The translations under genes and the position numbers were made by a program. From contig CAIKXW010000146.1 in NCBI GenBank assembly GCA_903831485.1, positions 1 through 14,545 of the forward strand: a DNA stretch of 14,545 bases, written 5' to 3'. The notes beneath the pieces are model-generated. The model was not told the origin of the DNA. It saw nothing but the letters and a program-made list of their open reading frames with translations, and made no database searches. Origin of the DNA: an uncultured Alphaproteobacteria bacterium (GTDB lineage Bacteria > Pseudomonadota > Alphaproteobacteria > Caulobacterales > Hyphomonadaceae). This document shows positions 1-7,290 of this stretch, one piece after another (positions within the stretch are counted from its first letter, which is position 1; each line of letters starts with the position of its first letter).

Positions 1-762
1 CTCAATGCGGTGATGCGCGCCGCCTGCGCCCAATTCGACAACATCGCGCCGCTGGAACACAACTACTATCTCGTCCGCAGCCCGAAACAGCTCGAGCGCG
101 TGCTCAAGGAGATCGAGAACGCGCCGGGCGTCGTCCTCTACACCATCACCGACGAAGAGTTGCGCGCGCGGCTGGAAGAGCGGTGCAGGGAGCTTGGCTC
201 GGCCACGCTGGCTGTCATCGATCCCGCCGTGAACATGCTGTCGCGCTATCTTGGTCTCGCCTCGGCGCACAAGGTCGCCGGCCAGTATCACCTGGATGCA
301 GAATACTTCGCGCGCATGGAAACGATCAACTTCGCGCTCCAGCATGATGACGGACAGCACACCGACCGCCTGCGCGAGGCGGATGTCGTGCTTGTCGGCG
401 TTTCGCGCACATCCAAGACGCCGACCTGCGTCTATCTCGGCAATCGTGGCGTGAAGGCCGCCAACGTTCCACTGGTTCCCGGCGTCGAGGTTCCCGAGAT
501 CCTCACCGGACCAAATGCGCCGCTCGTCGTGGGGTTGAAGATTTCTCCTGACCGGCTGGTGCAGATCCGACGGCATCGCCTGCTGTCGCTGAACGAGCAG
601 CCCGATACTTCTTACGCGGACGAGGAAACCGTCCAGCAGGAGATAACCGAGGCCAACCGGCTGTTCGCGCGGATGAAATGGCCCACCATCGATGTCAGTC
701 GACGCTCGGTGGAGGAGACCGCGGCCGCGATCCTGAACATCATCCAGGAACATAACAGGTGA
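1..762 (+). CDS. Pyruvate phosphate dikinase / PEP synthetase regulatory protein (DUF299), 5' partial
   Basis: This family is a bifunctional ADP-dependent kinase and phosphate-dependent phosphorylase that switches pyruvate phosphate dikinase or PEP synthetase off and on by modifying a threonine. The frame is already open at base 1, so the start is cut off. Family members are about 270-280 residues and 253 are present, so roughly 20 N-terminal residues, including the usual opening SDSTGET-type motif, should lie just left of the window. The family P-loop GVSRTSKT is at bases 397-420, followed by the typical CVYLGNRGVKAANVPLVPGV stretch. Which dikinase it regulates cannot be told from this sequence, so no symbol is given. 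Its stop overlaps the GTG start of maf by four bases. In Rickettsia and Caulobacter the homologue (RP001) flanks the chromosomal origin. The family call is firm. Confidence 0.93.
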   Translation, partial: LNAVMRAACAQFDNIAPLEHNYYLVRSPKQLERVLKEIENAPGVVLYTITDEELRARLEERCRELGSATLAVIDPAVNMLSRYLGLASAHKVAGQYHLDAEYFARMETINFALQHDDGQHTDRLREADVVLVGVSRTSKTPTCVYLGNRGVKAANVPLVPGVEVPEILTGPNAPLVVGLKISPDRLVQIRRHRLLSLNEQPDTSYADEETVQQEITEANRLFARMKWPTIDVSRRSVEETAAAILNIIQEHNR

Positions 763-1367
763 CAGCTGCGCCAGACCACCGCCTGATTCTCGCGTCAAAA
801 AGCAAGGCGCGTGCAGCCGTACTGCGCGGGGCAGGGCTGCAGTTCGAGCAGATCGGCTCCGGCGTCGACGAGGAGGCGCTGAAAGACGCGCTCCGGGCCG
901 AAGGCGCCAGCGTCGCGAAGCAGGCGGATTTGCTCGCTGAAACCAAGGCGCTGAAAGTGTCAATCTCGCATCCGGGCGTCGTGCTCGGTTGTGACCAGAT
1001 GCTCGATCTCGATGGGCAGGGGCTGGATAAAGTCTCCACCCGAGAGGAGGCGGCCCACATTCTTCGCCGGTTGCGCGGCAAGACCCATATGCTTCAGGGC
1101 GCCATCGTCGCCTGCATCGATGGCGCGCCGGTTTGGCGTCATCTTGCACAGCCGCGGCTACGGGTGCGGAACTTCTCCGAGGCGTTCCTTCAGGACTATC
1201 TCGACGCGATTGGCGATGCGGCCTTCGAAAGCGTGGGCTGCTACCAGCTTGAAGGGCTCGGCGCGCAACTCTTCGATCGCATCGACGGCGATTACTTTTC
1301 CATTCTCGGCATGCCGCTCCTGCCGCTCATGGAGTGGCTGCGCGACCGCGGCTCGCTTCCCCAATGA
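759..1367 (+). CDS. maf: Maf family nucleoside triphosphate pyrophosphatase
   Basis: Maf proteins hydrolyse non-canonical or modified nucleoside triphosphates to monophosphate and pyrophosphate in the cytoplasm, acting as house-cleaning enzymes. The 202-residue length is normal. The opening LILASKSKAR (residues 9-18) is a variant of the family's LASxSPRR motif, with K-A replacing the P-R pair. The catalytic Asp-Gln pair is in LGCDQ (residues 76-80), and the C-terminal half has the family's YQLEGLGAQLF and DGDYFSILGMPLLPL signatures. It starts with GTG inside the stop of the upstream gene (GTGA overlap), and its own stop overlaps aroE (ATGA), so it is probably translated by coupling. The exact substrate (dTTP/UTP-like or m7GTP-like subfamily) is not resolved. 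Confidence 0.92.
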   Translation: MTAAPDHRLILASKSKARAAVLRGAGLQFEQIGSGVDEEALKDALRAEGASVAKQADLLAETKALKVSISHPGVVLGCDQMLDLDGQGLDKVSTREEAAHILRRLRGKTHMLQGAIVACIDGAPVWRHLAQPRLRVRNFSEAFLQDYLDAIGDAAFESVGCYQLEGLGAQLFDRIDGDYFSILGMPLLPLMEWLRDRGSLPQ

Positions 1368-2194
1368 AGAATTCGCCTGAACCCGCGCGCTACGCAGTCG
1401 TCGGCGATCCGGTCGCGCACTCGCTATCGCCGCTGATCCACAATGCATGGATGGTCGAGGCCGGGCTCGACGCGCACTATGAGCGCGTGCATCTGAAATC
1501 GGAAACGGTCGCGGCCGACATCCGCGACATGGCGCGCGCCTATTCAGGCATCAACGTCACGCTGCCGCACAAGATCGCCGCACTTGAGGCTAGCGCGAAT
1601 TCTTCGCCTGAGGCGCGTGTCGTCGGCGCAGCCAACACGCTTGTGCGCGCGGGCGATGGGTGGACTGCACACAATACAGATGTCGCGGGCTTCGAGATTG
1701 CGATGCGCGCCGTCGCCGGCGAGGAGTTGCAAAATCTTCGCGTGCTTCTGATCGGCGCCGGCGGCGCGGCGCGGGCGGTCGTGGTGTCCCTCAATCGAGC
1801 CGGCGCGCAGCTCACGATTGCGAACCGCTCTGCGGTGAACGCCGCAGCGCTTGCGAACGAACTGGCGCCGCAGGCGGTTACGGCCGGCCTCTCCGAAGTC
1901 GATGCGCTGTCCGCCTCGGCTGACATCATCGTGAACTCGGCCAGCTTAGGCCATGCCGGCGCGAGCCTGCCGCTGCTGGCGCCGGGAAAAGGCCGCCCGT
2001 TTCTCGATCTCAGCTATGGCAAGGCCGCAGCCGCCACGCTTCAGGCAGCCGCAAGTGCAGGCTGGGCGCCGCATGACGGCCTCACCATGCTGGTGGGGCA
2101 GGCGGCTGCGGCGTTTCATCTGTGGTTTGGCGTCGCTCCCGATCAGGCTCGCGCGCTCGCGGCCTGCCGTGCAGCGGTTGCGGCGCGCACATGA
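1364..2194 (+). CDS. aroE: Shikimate 5-dehydrogenase
   Basis: AroE reduces 3-dehydroshikimate to shikimate with NADPH, the fourth step of the chorismate pathway for aromatic amino acids. The ATG at 1364 was chosen because it overlaps the maf stop as ATGA and leaves a normal 276-residue protein; an in-frame GTG at 1334 would add ten residues inside maf. Substrate-site motifs are clear: [10 protein letters not shown] (residues 14-23), NVTLPHK with catalytic Lys70, AANTL (Asn91), and Asp106 in HNTDVAGF. The nucleotide-binding loop GAGGAARA is at 131-138, followed by ANRS (153-156), whose Arg is typical for NADPH preference. The C-terminal [19 protein letters not shown] is canonical. The stop overlaps coaE by ATGA. 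Confidence 0.96.
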   Translation: MKNSPEPARYAVVGDPVAHSLSPLIHNAWMVEAGLDAHYERVHLKSETVAADIRDMARAYSGINVTLPHKIAALEASANSSPEARVVGAANTLVRAGDGWTAHNTDVAGFEIAMRAVAGEELQNLRVLLIGAGGAARAVVVSLNRAGAQLTIANRSAVNAAALANELAPQAVTAGLSEVDALSASADIIVNSASLGHAGASLPLLAPGKGRPFLDLSYGKAAAATLQAAASAGWAPHDGLTMLVGQAAAAFHLWFGVAPDQARALAACRAAVAART

Positions 2195-2811
2195 TCAAGC
2201 TGGCGCTCACCGGTTCCATCGGCATGGGCAAGTCCGCCACCGCCGCCATGTTCGCGGCGCGCGGCGTGCCAGTCTATGACGCCGACGCCGCCGTCCACGC
2301 CGCCTATGCGCCGGGCGGCGAAGCCGTTGCGCCGATCGAGGCGGAATTTCCAGGCGTCACCAACGCGCAGGGCGGCATCGATCGCACGATGCTGCGCCAG
2401 CGCGTGGTCGATGATACCGCCGCGATGAAGCGGCTGGAGGCGATCGTCCATCCTATCGTCGGCGGATTGCAGCGGGCCTTCCTTGAAAAGGCCGCAACCG
2501 ATGGCCACGCTATGGTTGTGCTGGACATTCCGCTCCTGTTCGAGACCGGCGGCGAGAAGCGCGCCGACGCAATTCTTGTGGTCAGCGCGCCGCCGGATGT
2601 GCAGAAGGCCCGCGTACTGGCGCGTGGCCAGATGACCGAGGCCGAGTTCGAGGCGATACTGGCGCGGCAGGTTCCCGATTCGGTGAAGCGGGGCCGCGCC
2701 GACTTCGTCATCGACACCAGCCAGGGTTTCGCCCACGCCGAACAGCGGGTCGATGAAATCCTGGCAGAGTTGCGGGCGAGGGCGGCAGGCGGACAAGACA
2801 AGACAGGCTGA
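2191..2811 (+). CDS. coaE: Dephospho-CoA kinase
   Basis: CoaE phosphorylates the 3'-hydroxyl of dephospho-CoA with ATP, the last step of coenzyme A synthesis. The 206-residue product has the P-loop GSIGMGKS at residues 8-15, the DAD substrate motif at 30-32, and the family stretches EAIVHPIV and [12 protein letters not shown]. The ATG at 2191 overlaps the aroE stop (ATGA); an in-frame GTG at 2122 would lie inside aroE and precede the normal N-terminus, so it was rejected. The stop at 2809-2811 shares its last base with the dnaQ start (TGATG), which continues the coupled run. Position between aroE and dnaQ is standard for alphaproteobacteria. Confidence 0.96.
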   Translation: MIKLALTGSIGMGKSATAAMFAARGVPVYDADAAVHAAYAPGGEAVAPIEAEFPGVTNAQGGIDRTMLRQRVVDDTAAMKRLEAIVHPIVGGLQRAFLEKAATDGHAMVVLDIPLLFETGGEKRADAILVVSAPPDVQKARVLARGQMTEAEFEAILARQVPDSVKRGRADFVIDTSQGFAHAEQRVDEILAELRARAAGGQDKTG

Positions 2812-3518
2812 TGCGCGAGATCGTCTTCGACACGGAAACCACCGGCCTCAACCCGGATCATGTCGATCCGGCGCAGTGCGACCGCATCGTCGAGGTTGGC
2901 TGCATCGAACTGTTCAACTACCTGCCCACCGGCCGCGAATTCCAGATGTACATCAATCCGGGCCGCCCCGTGTCCGAGGCGACCGTGCGCATCACCGGCA
3001 TCACGAACGACACGCTCCGCGGCAAGCCTTCGTTCGACCAGGTCGTCGACAAGCTGATGGACTTCTTTGGCGATGCGCCGATCGTCGCGCACAACGCCGA
3101 ATTCGACCGCGGCTTTCTGAACGCGGAACTTGCTCGCCTTGGCCGTCCCACGCTGGCTAAGGAGCGCTTCATCGACACGCTGGTGCTGGCGCGTGAACAT
3201 CGCCCGGGCTCGCCCGCGTCGCTCGATGCGGTTTGCAAGCGCTTTGACATCTCGATCAAGGACCGCGTCCTGCACGGCGCGCTGCTCGATGCCCAGCTTC
3301 TGGCGATGGCTTATCTGGAACTGCGGGGAGGCCGCGAGCGGAAGTTCGAATTCGCCAATTCCGGCGCCGGCAGCGGCCGCTCGGCCCATGTGATCTATGC
3401 GCCACGCCTGCCCCGGCCTGCGCCGCTTCCCTCACGCGTCCGCCCGGAAGAAGAGGCCGCACATGCCGCCTTTGTTGGCGGGCTGGGCGAGAATGCGATC
3501 TGGAAGAAGTTCTCCTGA
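2811..3518 (+). CDS. dnaQ: DNA polymerase III epsilon subunit (DnaQ 3'-5' exonuclease)
   Basis: This is the proofreading exonuclease of the replicative polymerase, a DEDDh nuclease. The 235-residue protein shows ExoI as FDTETTG (Asp7, Glu9), ExoII around HNAEFDRGFLNAEL (Asp99), and ExoIII as His155-x4-Asp160 in LHGALLDAQLLAMAYLEL. The C-terminal tail beyond about residue 175 is proline- and arginine-rich and ends with a region expected to contact the polymerase subunit. It starts at the ATG that overlaps the coaE stop by one base. It is the last gene of the overlapping run; a 66-base gap without an obvious terminator follows. The clustering supports the main proofreading subunit rather than an auxiliary DEDDh exonuclease. 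Confidence 0.95.
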   Translation: MREIVFDTETTGLNPDHVDPAQCDRIVEVGCIELFNYLPTGREFQMYINPGRPVSEATVRITGITNDTLRGKPSFDQVVDKLMDFFGDAPIVAHNAEFDRGFLNAELARLGRPTLAKERFIDTLVLAREHRPGSPASLDAVCKRFDISIKDRVLHGALLDAQLLAMAYLELRGGRERKFEFANSGAGSGRSAHVIYAPRLPRPAPLPSRVRPEEEAAHAAFVGGLGENAIWKKFS

Positions 3519-3584
3519 TCTCGCTGCCGCTATGGCTGTTTTCCGTGTCGCAGGCTTAAATGCGCTCCTGACTGGAGGCGGCGC

Positions 3585-4622
3585 ATGAAGGCCCTGACGT
3601 ACCACGCACCCAAGGACATCCGCTTCGAGTCCATACCCGACGCGAAAGTGACAAAGCCGCACGCAGCACTCGTGCGCGTGAAGGCTTGCGGCATCTGTGG
3701 CAGCGACCTGCACATCTATCAGGGTCACGGCTTCAGCGAGGACGTCGGCTTCTGCGTCGGCCACGAAGCCGTCGGCGAAATTGTCGAGATTGGCTCGAGC
3801 GTCGAAACGCTGAAAGTCGGCGACCAGGTGATGATCTCGGCCGCCGTCGGGTGCGGACGATGCGCTGCGTGCCGGGCAGGGGATGCAGTGCGCTGCGCTG
3901 ATAATGCGACCGGATGCTACGGCCTCAGCCACGCGCTGCCCGGGTGTCAGGCCGAAGCGGTGATGGTGCCGCACGCCGACCAGAATGCAGCGATCATTCC
4001 GGAAGGCCTGAGCAGCGATCAGGCGCTGATGCTGACCGACAACCTGCCGACCGCCTATCTTGGCGCGCTGAACGCAGACATACGCCCCGGCGGCACGGTG
4101 GCCGTCGTCGGCCTCGGGCCGATCGGGCTGATGGCGGTGGAGATCGCGTTTGTGCTCGGCGCATCACGCGTCTTCGCTGTCGATCTCGTGCCCGAACGCC
4201 GCGCCATGGCCGAACGTCTTGGCGCAACATCGCTTCCGCCGGGCGACGAACGCGCCGTGCTTAAGGAGCTGACGCGGGGTCGTCTCGCCGACAGCGTGGT
4301 CGAGGCTGTCGGCGCGGACGCGACGTTGAAGCTGGCGCTGGCGCTGGCCGGCAAGCAGGGCACGGTGTCCACGATCGGCGTAAATCAGACGAAACAGTTC
4401 CCGTTCCCGATGGCGCTCGCCTTCAACAAGGGGCTGACCTTCCGCACGAGTCTCTGCTCGGTCGTGAGGCACTGGGCGGAGCTTGTGCCGATGGTGCGCA
4501 GCGGCCGGCTGAAGCCGGAGCAGTTCATCTCCCACCGCATGGCGCTGTCGGACGGTGCACACGCCTACGCCCTGTTCAACAACAGGCGCGATGGGGCGAT
4601 GAAGATGGTGTTGACCTGCTGA
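3585..4622 (+). CDS. Zinc-dependent medium-chain alcohol dehydrogenase (Tdh/sorbitol DH-like)
   Basis: This is a zinc-containing MDR-superfamily oxidoreductase of 345 residues. Catalytic zinc ligands are Cys38 (ACGICGSD), His60 and Glu61 (GHE), with Asp152 in the LTDNLPTAY stretch. Four structural-zinc cysteines lie at 90, 93, 96 and 104. The Rossmann motif GLGPIG is at 176-181, and Asp200 at the end of the second strand points to NAD rather than NADP. The substrate cannot be assigned; threonine-, sorbitol- or glutathione-independent alcohol-dehydrogenase-like relatives are all possible. A clear GGAGG at 3574-3578 sits six bases before the ATG. It lies between dnaQ and secB, where this gene is not part of the usual alphaproteobacterial cluster, and its stop is six bases from the converging secB stop. 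Confidence 0.9.
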   Translation: MKALTYHAPKDIRFESIPDAKVTKPHAALVRVKACGICGSDLHIYQGHGFSEDVGFCVGHEAVGEIVEIGSSVETLKVGDQVMISAAVGCGRCAACRAGDAVRCADNATGCYGLSHALPGCQAEAVMVPHADQNAAIIPEGLSSDQALMLTDNLPTAYLGALNADIRPGGTVAVVGLGPIGLMAVEIAFVLGASRVFAVDLVPERRAMAERLGATSLPPGDERAVLKELTRGRLADSVVEAVGADATLKLALALAGKQGTVSTIGVNQTKQFPFPMALAFNKGLTFRTSLCSVVRHWAELVPMVRSGRLKPEQFISHRMALSDGAHAYALFNNRRDGAMKMVLTC

Positions 4623-4628
4623 AGCGGC

Positions 4629-5132
4629 TCAGGCCTGCAGCTGCGCGGCGGCGCGTTGTTGCTGCTGCTGGCGGTAGAGGCCGACGAAATCGATCGGATC
4701 GATCATCAGCGGCGGATGGCCGCCTTCTCGTGTGATGTCCGCAATGATCCTGCGGGCAAACGGGAAAAGCAGGCGCGGGCACTCGATCAGCAGCATGGGC
4801 TCGGCGTCCTGGGGGCTGGCATCCTGCAGCTGGACGACGCCGGCGTAGACAAGCTCGACGATGAACACGACGGTTTCCTGCCGCTTTGCGCGGGCGGAGA
4901 GTTTCAGCTCGACTGCGAAAATCTTTTCAGCGGGCGGCCCCGGCTCGACGCGAACGTCGATGCCAAGTTCGATCTCGGGCGCAGAGCCAGCATTCTGACC
5001 GGCAAAAAGCCCCGGGTTCTCGAATGAAAGGTCCTTAATGTACTGAGCCAGCACGCGGATCATTGGCGGGCCAGAGGGTGGCGTGACGGGAGGAACAGCC
5101 TGTTTGTTGTCCGGATTTGCGGCGTCGGTCAT
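4629..5132 (-). CDS. secB: Protein-export chaperone SecB
   Basis: SecB is a tetrameric cytosolic chaperone that holds preproteins unfolded and hands them to SecA. The 167-residue product has the family core YIKDLSFENPG and, further on, ECPRLLFPFARRIIADITREGG and PPLMIDPIDFVGLY. The ATG at 5132 (MTDAANPDNKQ) gives the normal short acidic/polar N-terminus; an in-frame upstream start at 5204 would add 24 residues of arginine/cysteine-rich, non-conserved sequence. The ribosome binding site in front of 5132 is weak. The C-terminus is a short glutamine tract and an Ala/Gln tail, a common low-complexity ending in this class. It is transcribed divergently from the Tim44-like gene and converges on the alcohol dehydrogenase. 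Confidence 0.95.
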   Translation of the reverse strand: MTDAANPDNKQAVPPVTPPSGPPMIRVLAQYIKDLSFENPGLFAGQNAGSAPEIELGIDVRVEPGPPAEKIFAVELKLSARAKRQETVVFIVELVYAGVVQLQDASPQDAEPMLLIECPRLLFPFARRIIADITREGGHPPLMIDPIDFVGLYRQQQQQRAAAQLQA

Positions 5133-5208
5133 GGGATTGGAGGTCCGGAAACAGCAGTTGAACGAGGCAGGGCGGCTATCACGCTGACGCGACGGCGGCA
5201 ACAACGGG

Positions 5209-5236
5209 CTGACTCTGCGAGTTTTGTGTCTATATT
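5209..5236 (+). promoter_or_regulatory. Candidate promoter for the Tim44-like gene
   Basis: TATATT at 5231-5236 is the best -10-like hexamer in the 163-base region between secB and the Tim44-like gene. CTGACT at 5209-5214 stands 16 bases upstream as a partial -35. A GANTC methylation-type site (GACTC, 5211-5215) overlaps the -35. The assignment rests on motif likeness only. Confidence 0.35.
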
Positions 5237-5243
5237 GATGTCA

Positions 5244-5270
5244 CGGACCACAAGGACTGTACCTTGTCCG
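5244..5270 (+). repeat. Inverted repeat / hairpin upstream of the Tim44-like gene
   Basis: CGGAC, a three-base bulge, and AAGG pair with CCTTGTCCG around a six-base loop, giving a nine-base-pair stem between the candidate -10 and the TTG start at 5296. It lies in the predicted 5' untranslated region. No U-run follows, so it does not look like an intrinsic terminator. It may be an RNA hairpin or an operator for either divergent gene. Confidence 0.55.
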
Positions 5271-5295
5271 TCCCCGAAGCGTTTGAAGGCCGGCC

Positions 5296-5904
5296 TTGAA
5301 CATTGATCTGATCATCCTTGCGGCGATCGCGGTTTTCGTGATCTCGCGTCTCTATGCCGTCCTTGGTCAGAAGACGGGGGCCGAGCCGCGGTCGCGCCAG
5401 TTGCGCGAAGCGCCGGTCCGGGCGGCCGAGCAGGCGGATGAAGGTGCGGCCGAGCAGGACAAGCGCAATCTTCGCCCCGCCTTCACCGGCCCCGCCGCCG
5501 CAGGCATGGAAGCCATCGCCGGCGAAGACCCGTCCTTCTCGCCCGACGAATTCGTCCGCGGCGCGCGGAAAGCCTACGAACTCATCGTCACGGCCTTTGC
5601 CGAAGGCGATCGCGATGCACTGCGCGCCCTGGTCGACCAGGATGTGTTCGAGGTCTACAGCGACGCTATCGCGGCCCGCCAGCGCGACGGGACCGAGCCA
5701 ATGCGCCTCATGCGCATCCGCCAGGCCCGTATCGTCGAGGCGTCGGTCGATTCAACACATATGGGCCGCGTGCTGGTGTCTTTCGAAAGCGACCTGTCCG
5801 ATGGTGAAAACCTTCGTCAGGCCAAGGAAATCTGGACGTTCAAACGCCCGCTGCGTTCGGAAGATCCGAACTGGCTGCTGGACGAGGTGGCCACCGCCAC
5901 CTGA
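5296..5904 (+). CDS. Tim44-like domain protein (TimA type)
   Basis: The 202-residue protein begins with a single hydrophobic segment (about residues 3-22, IDLIILAAIAVFVISRLYAV), then a charged Ala/Glu-rich linker (about 25-75), then a C-terminal Tim44-like domain (about 80-200) including FVRGARKAYELIVTAFAEGD and a closing WTFKRPL...PNWLLDE stretch. In alphaproteobacteria this is the inner-membrane-anchored relative of the mitochondrial import motor subunit; its bacterial role is not well defined. The TTG at 5296 was chosen because GAAGG at 5285-5289 sits six bases upstream and because later starts would remove the membrane anchor. Smr follows after 21 bases. The mltA gene often found between these two in the class is absent. 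Confidence 0.88.
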   Translation: MNIDLIILAAIAVFVISRLYAVLGQKTGAEPRSRQLREAPVRAAEQADEGAAEQDKRNLRPAFTGPAAAGMEAIAGEDPSFSPDEFVRGARKAYELIVTAFAEGDRDALRALVDQDVFEVYSDAIAARQRDGTEPMRLMRIRQARIVEASVDSTHMGRVLVSFESDLSDGENLRQAKEIWTFKRPLRSEDPNWLLDEVATAT

Positions 5905-5925
5905 GCGGCTGCGCCATACCCTCGC

Positions 5926-6429
5926 ATGACCCGCCGACTGACACCCGAGGAGCGCAGGATCTGGTCCCGCGTCGCGCGAACCGTTCGCCTTGCACCGGGC
6001 AAGGCCATCGAGGACGAGCCGGAACCGATTGATGCTTTGGAGAAAGCGCATCGCGCCGCCGCTCCTGCACAGGCTCCGCCAGCAAAAGCCAACCGGGCCA
6101 AACCCAGCCCGCCGGAAGACATGTCCGGCCAGCGCAAGATCCGCCGCGGCCAGAACGAGATCGACGCCCGGCTCGACCTGCATGGCCACACGCAGGACAG
6201 CGCGCATCGCGAACTGATCGAATTCCTGCTGCGTCAGGCCGGCAATGGAGCGCGTTGCGTGCTGGTCATCACCGGCAAGGGGCGGCTGGGCACGGGCATC
6301 CTGCGCACCCGCCTGTTCGACTGGATCGCGCATCCGGACCTTCGTCCGTTCATCGCCGGGTATGCGCCTGCGCATCCGCGCCATGGCGGGGCGGGGGCGA
6401 CGTACATCTTCCTGCGCGCGAAGCGGTAA
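5926..6429 (+). CDS. Smr-domain protein (MutS2 C-terminal-like endonuclease domain)
   Basis: This 167-residue protein has a basic N-terminus (RRLTPEERRIWSRVARTV, the usual opening in alphaproteobacterial versions), a Pro/Ala-rich linker at about 45-65, and a C-terminal Smr domain at about 80-165. The domain's three signatures are LDLHGHT, ITGKGR and HGGAGATYIFL. Smr domains in MutS2 and stand-alone proteins are nicking nucleases acting on DNA or RNA; the target of this one is not known. No strong ribosome binding site precedes the ATG, so it probably shares its message with the Tim44-like gene. Its stop is one base from the stop of the converging GNAT gene. Confidence 0.9.
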   Translation: MTRRLTPEERRIWSRVARTVRLAPGKAIEDEPEPIDALEKAHRAAAPAQAPPAKANRAKPSPPEDMSGQRKIRRGQNEIDARLDLHGHTQDSAHRELIEFLLRQAGNGARCVLVITGKGRLGTGILRTRLFDWIAHPDLRPFIAGYAPAHPRHGGAGATYIFLRAKR

Positions 6430-6430
6430 G

Positions 6431-6931
6431 TCAGCGAAGGTCGAAACGCTTACGGATGCGGTCCATCGGCGCGCCCGTCTTGAGCGGCACGCCGACCAGC
6501 CGGCCGTAGTCGACAAAGCCCTGCCGCGCATAAAAGGCGAGGCCGCCTGTATTGTCGGCGCGGATGGTCGCGTCGATCACGCTGATCCCGGCTTCACGCG
6601 CCGCGCCGCGCGTTTTGTCGAACAGGGCGGCGCCAATGCCGCCGCGGGTTGCGCCGACGCGCGCAAACGTCCCGATCGTCGCCCAGCCGTCGGGCAGGGG
6701 ATCGTCCGGATCGAACGAGCGCATCAGACCCTGGAAGCCGACGATCTCGCCGTCCGCTTCGGCGACAAAGCACGACACGAGTTCCGGCAATGAGATGTAG
6801 GCGGCATCCATCGACGCCGCGTCGAACGGATCTTCATAAGCTGTCGTGCCGCCGATGGCGATGATGGCATTGATCAGCTCCGCCATCCCGGCGGCGTCCT
6901 TGCGCGTAGCGGGGCGGACCTGAAGCGTCAT
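6431..6931 (-). CDS. GNAT family N-acetyltransferase
   Basis: The 166-residue product has a standard GNAT fold layout: an N-terminal VRPATRKDAAGMAEL segment, an acetyl-CoA binding motif A RVGATRGGIGAALF (residues 91-104, with the RxxGxG/A-type pyrophosphate loop), and a motif B-like stretch RADNTGGLAFYARQGFVDYG. The acceptor substrate is unknown. It begins five bases after the hisE stop and is the last gene of the minus-strand his run. It is therefore probably cotranscribed with hisF-hisE, although nothing in it indicates a role in histidine synthesis. Confidence 0.85.
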   Translation of the reverse strand: MTLQVRPATRKDAAGMAELINAIIAIGGTTAYEDPFDAASMDAAYISLPELVSCFVAEADGEIVGFQGLMRSFDPDDPLPDGWATIGTFARVGATRGGIGAALFDKTRGAAREAGISVIDATIRADNTGGLAFYARQGFVDYGRLVGVPLKTGAPMDRIRKRFDLR

Positions 6932-6936
6932 GCCAC

Positions 6937-7290
6937 TCAGCTCGTCCGGCTGGCCTTCTCGGCGATACCCGATGCGCCCTGGCGATCTGCCAGCACCTTC
7001 GCCACTGCATCCAGCGGCACGCCACGCGAGCGCAGGGCGACGAGCAGGTGATAGAGAACATCGCCTGCTTCCTTGGCGACTTCGACATCGCTCTGCGAGG
7101 CGATGGCCAGCGCCGCTTCGACGCCTTCCTCACCCAGCTTCTTCGCCGTCACGGCAGGGCCGCCAGCGAGAAGCTTCGCCGTCCATGATGTCGACGGGTC
7201 GTCGCCAACGCGAGCGTCGATCGTCTTGGCGAGATCGTTCAGCACTTCGCCAAGATAGGCGGCAGGCCCGAGCGGATCATGCTGCATCAT
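6937..7290 (-). CDS. hisE: Phosphoribosyl-ATP pyrophosphatase
   Basis: HisE hydrolyses phosphoribosyl-ATP to phosphoribosyl-AMP and pyrophosphate, the second step of histidine synthesis. The 117-residue protein carries the MazG-like metal-binding signatures [13 protein letters not shown] and [13 protein letters not shown]. The stand-alone form (not fused to HisI) is usual in alphaproteobacteria. The first ATG at 7290 overlaps the hisF stop as ATGA, and a second ATG follows directly at 7287; either could be used. Overlap with hisF implies coupled translation. Confidence 0.95.
   Translation of the reverse strand: MMQHDPLGPAAYLGEVLNDLAKTIDARVGDDPSTSWTAKLLAGGPAVTAKKLGEEGVEAALAIASQSDVEVAKEAGDVLYHLLVALRSRGVPLDAVAKVLADRQGASGIAEKASRTS

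Noticed and set aside
2304..3389. A 361-codon minus-strand open frame opposite coaE and dnaQ
   Set aside because: Antisense shadow of two recognised genes with intact catalytic motifs; no family resemblance.
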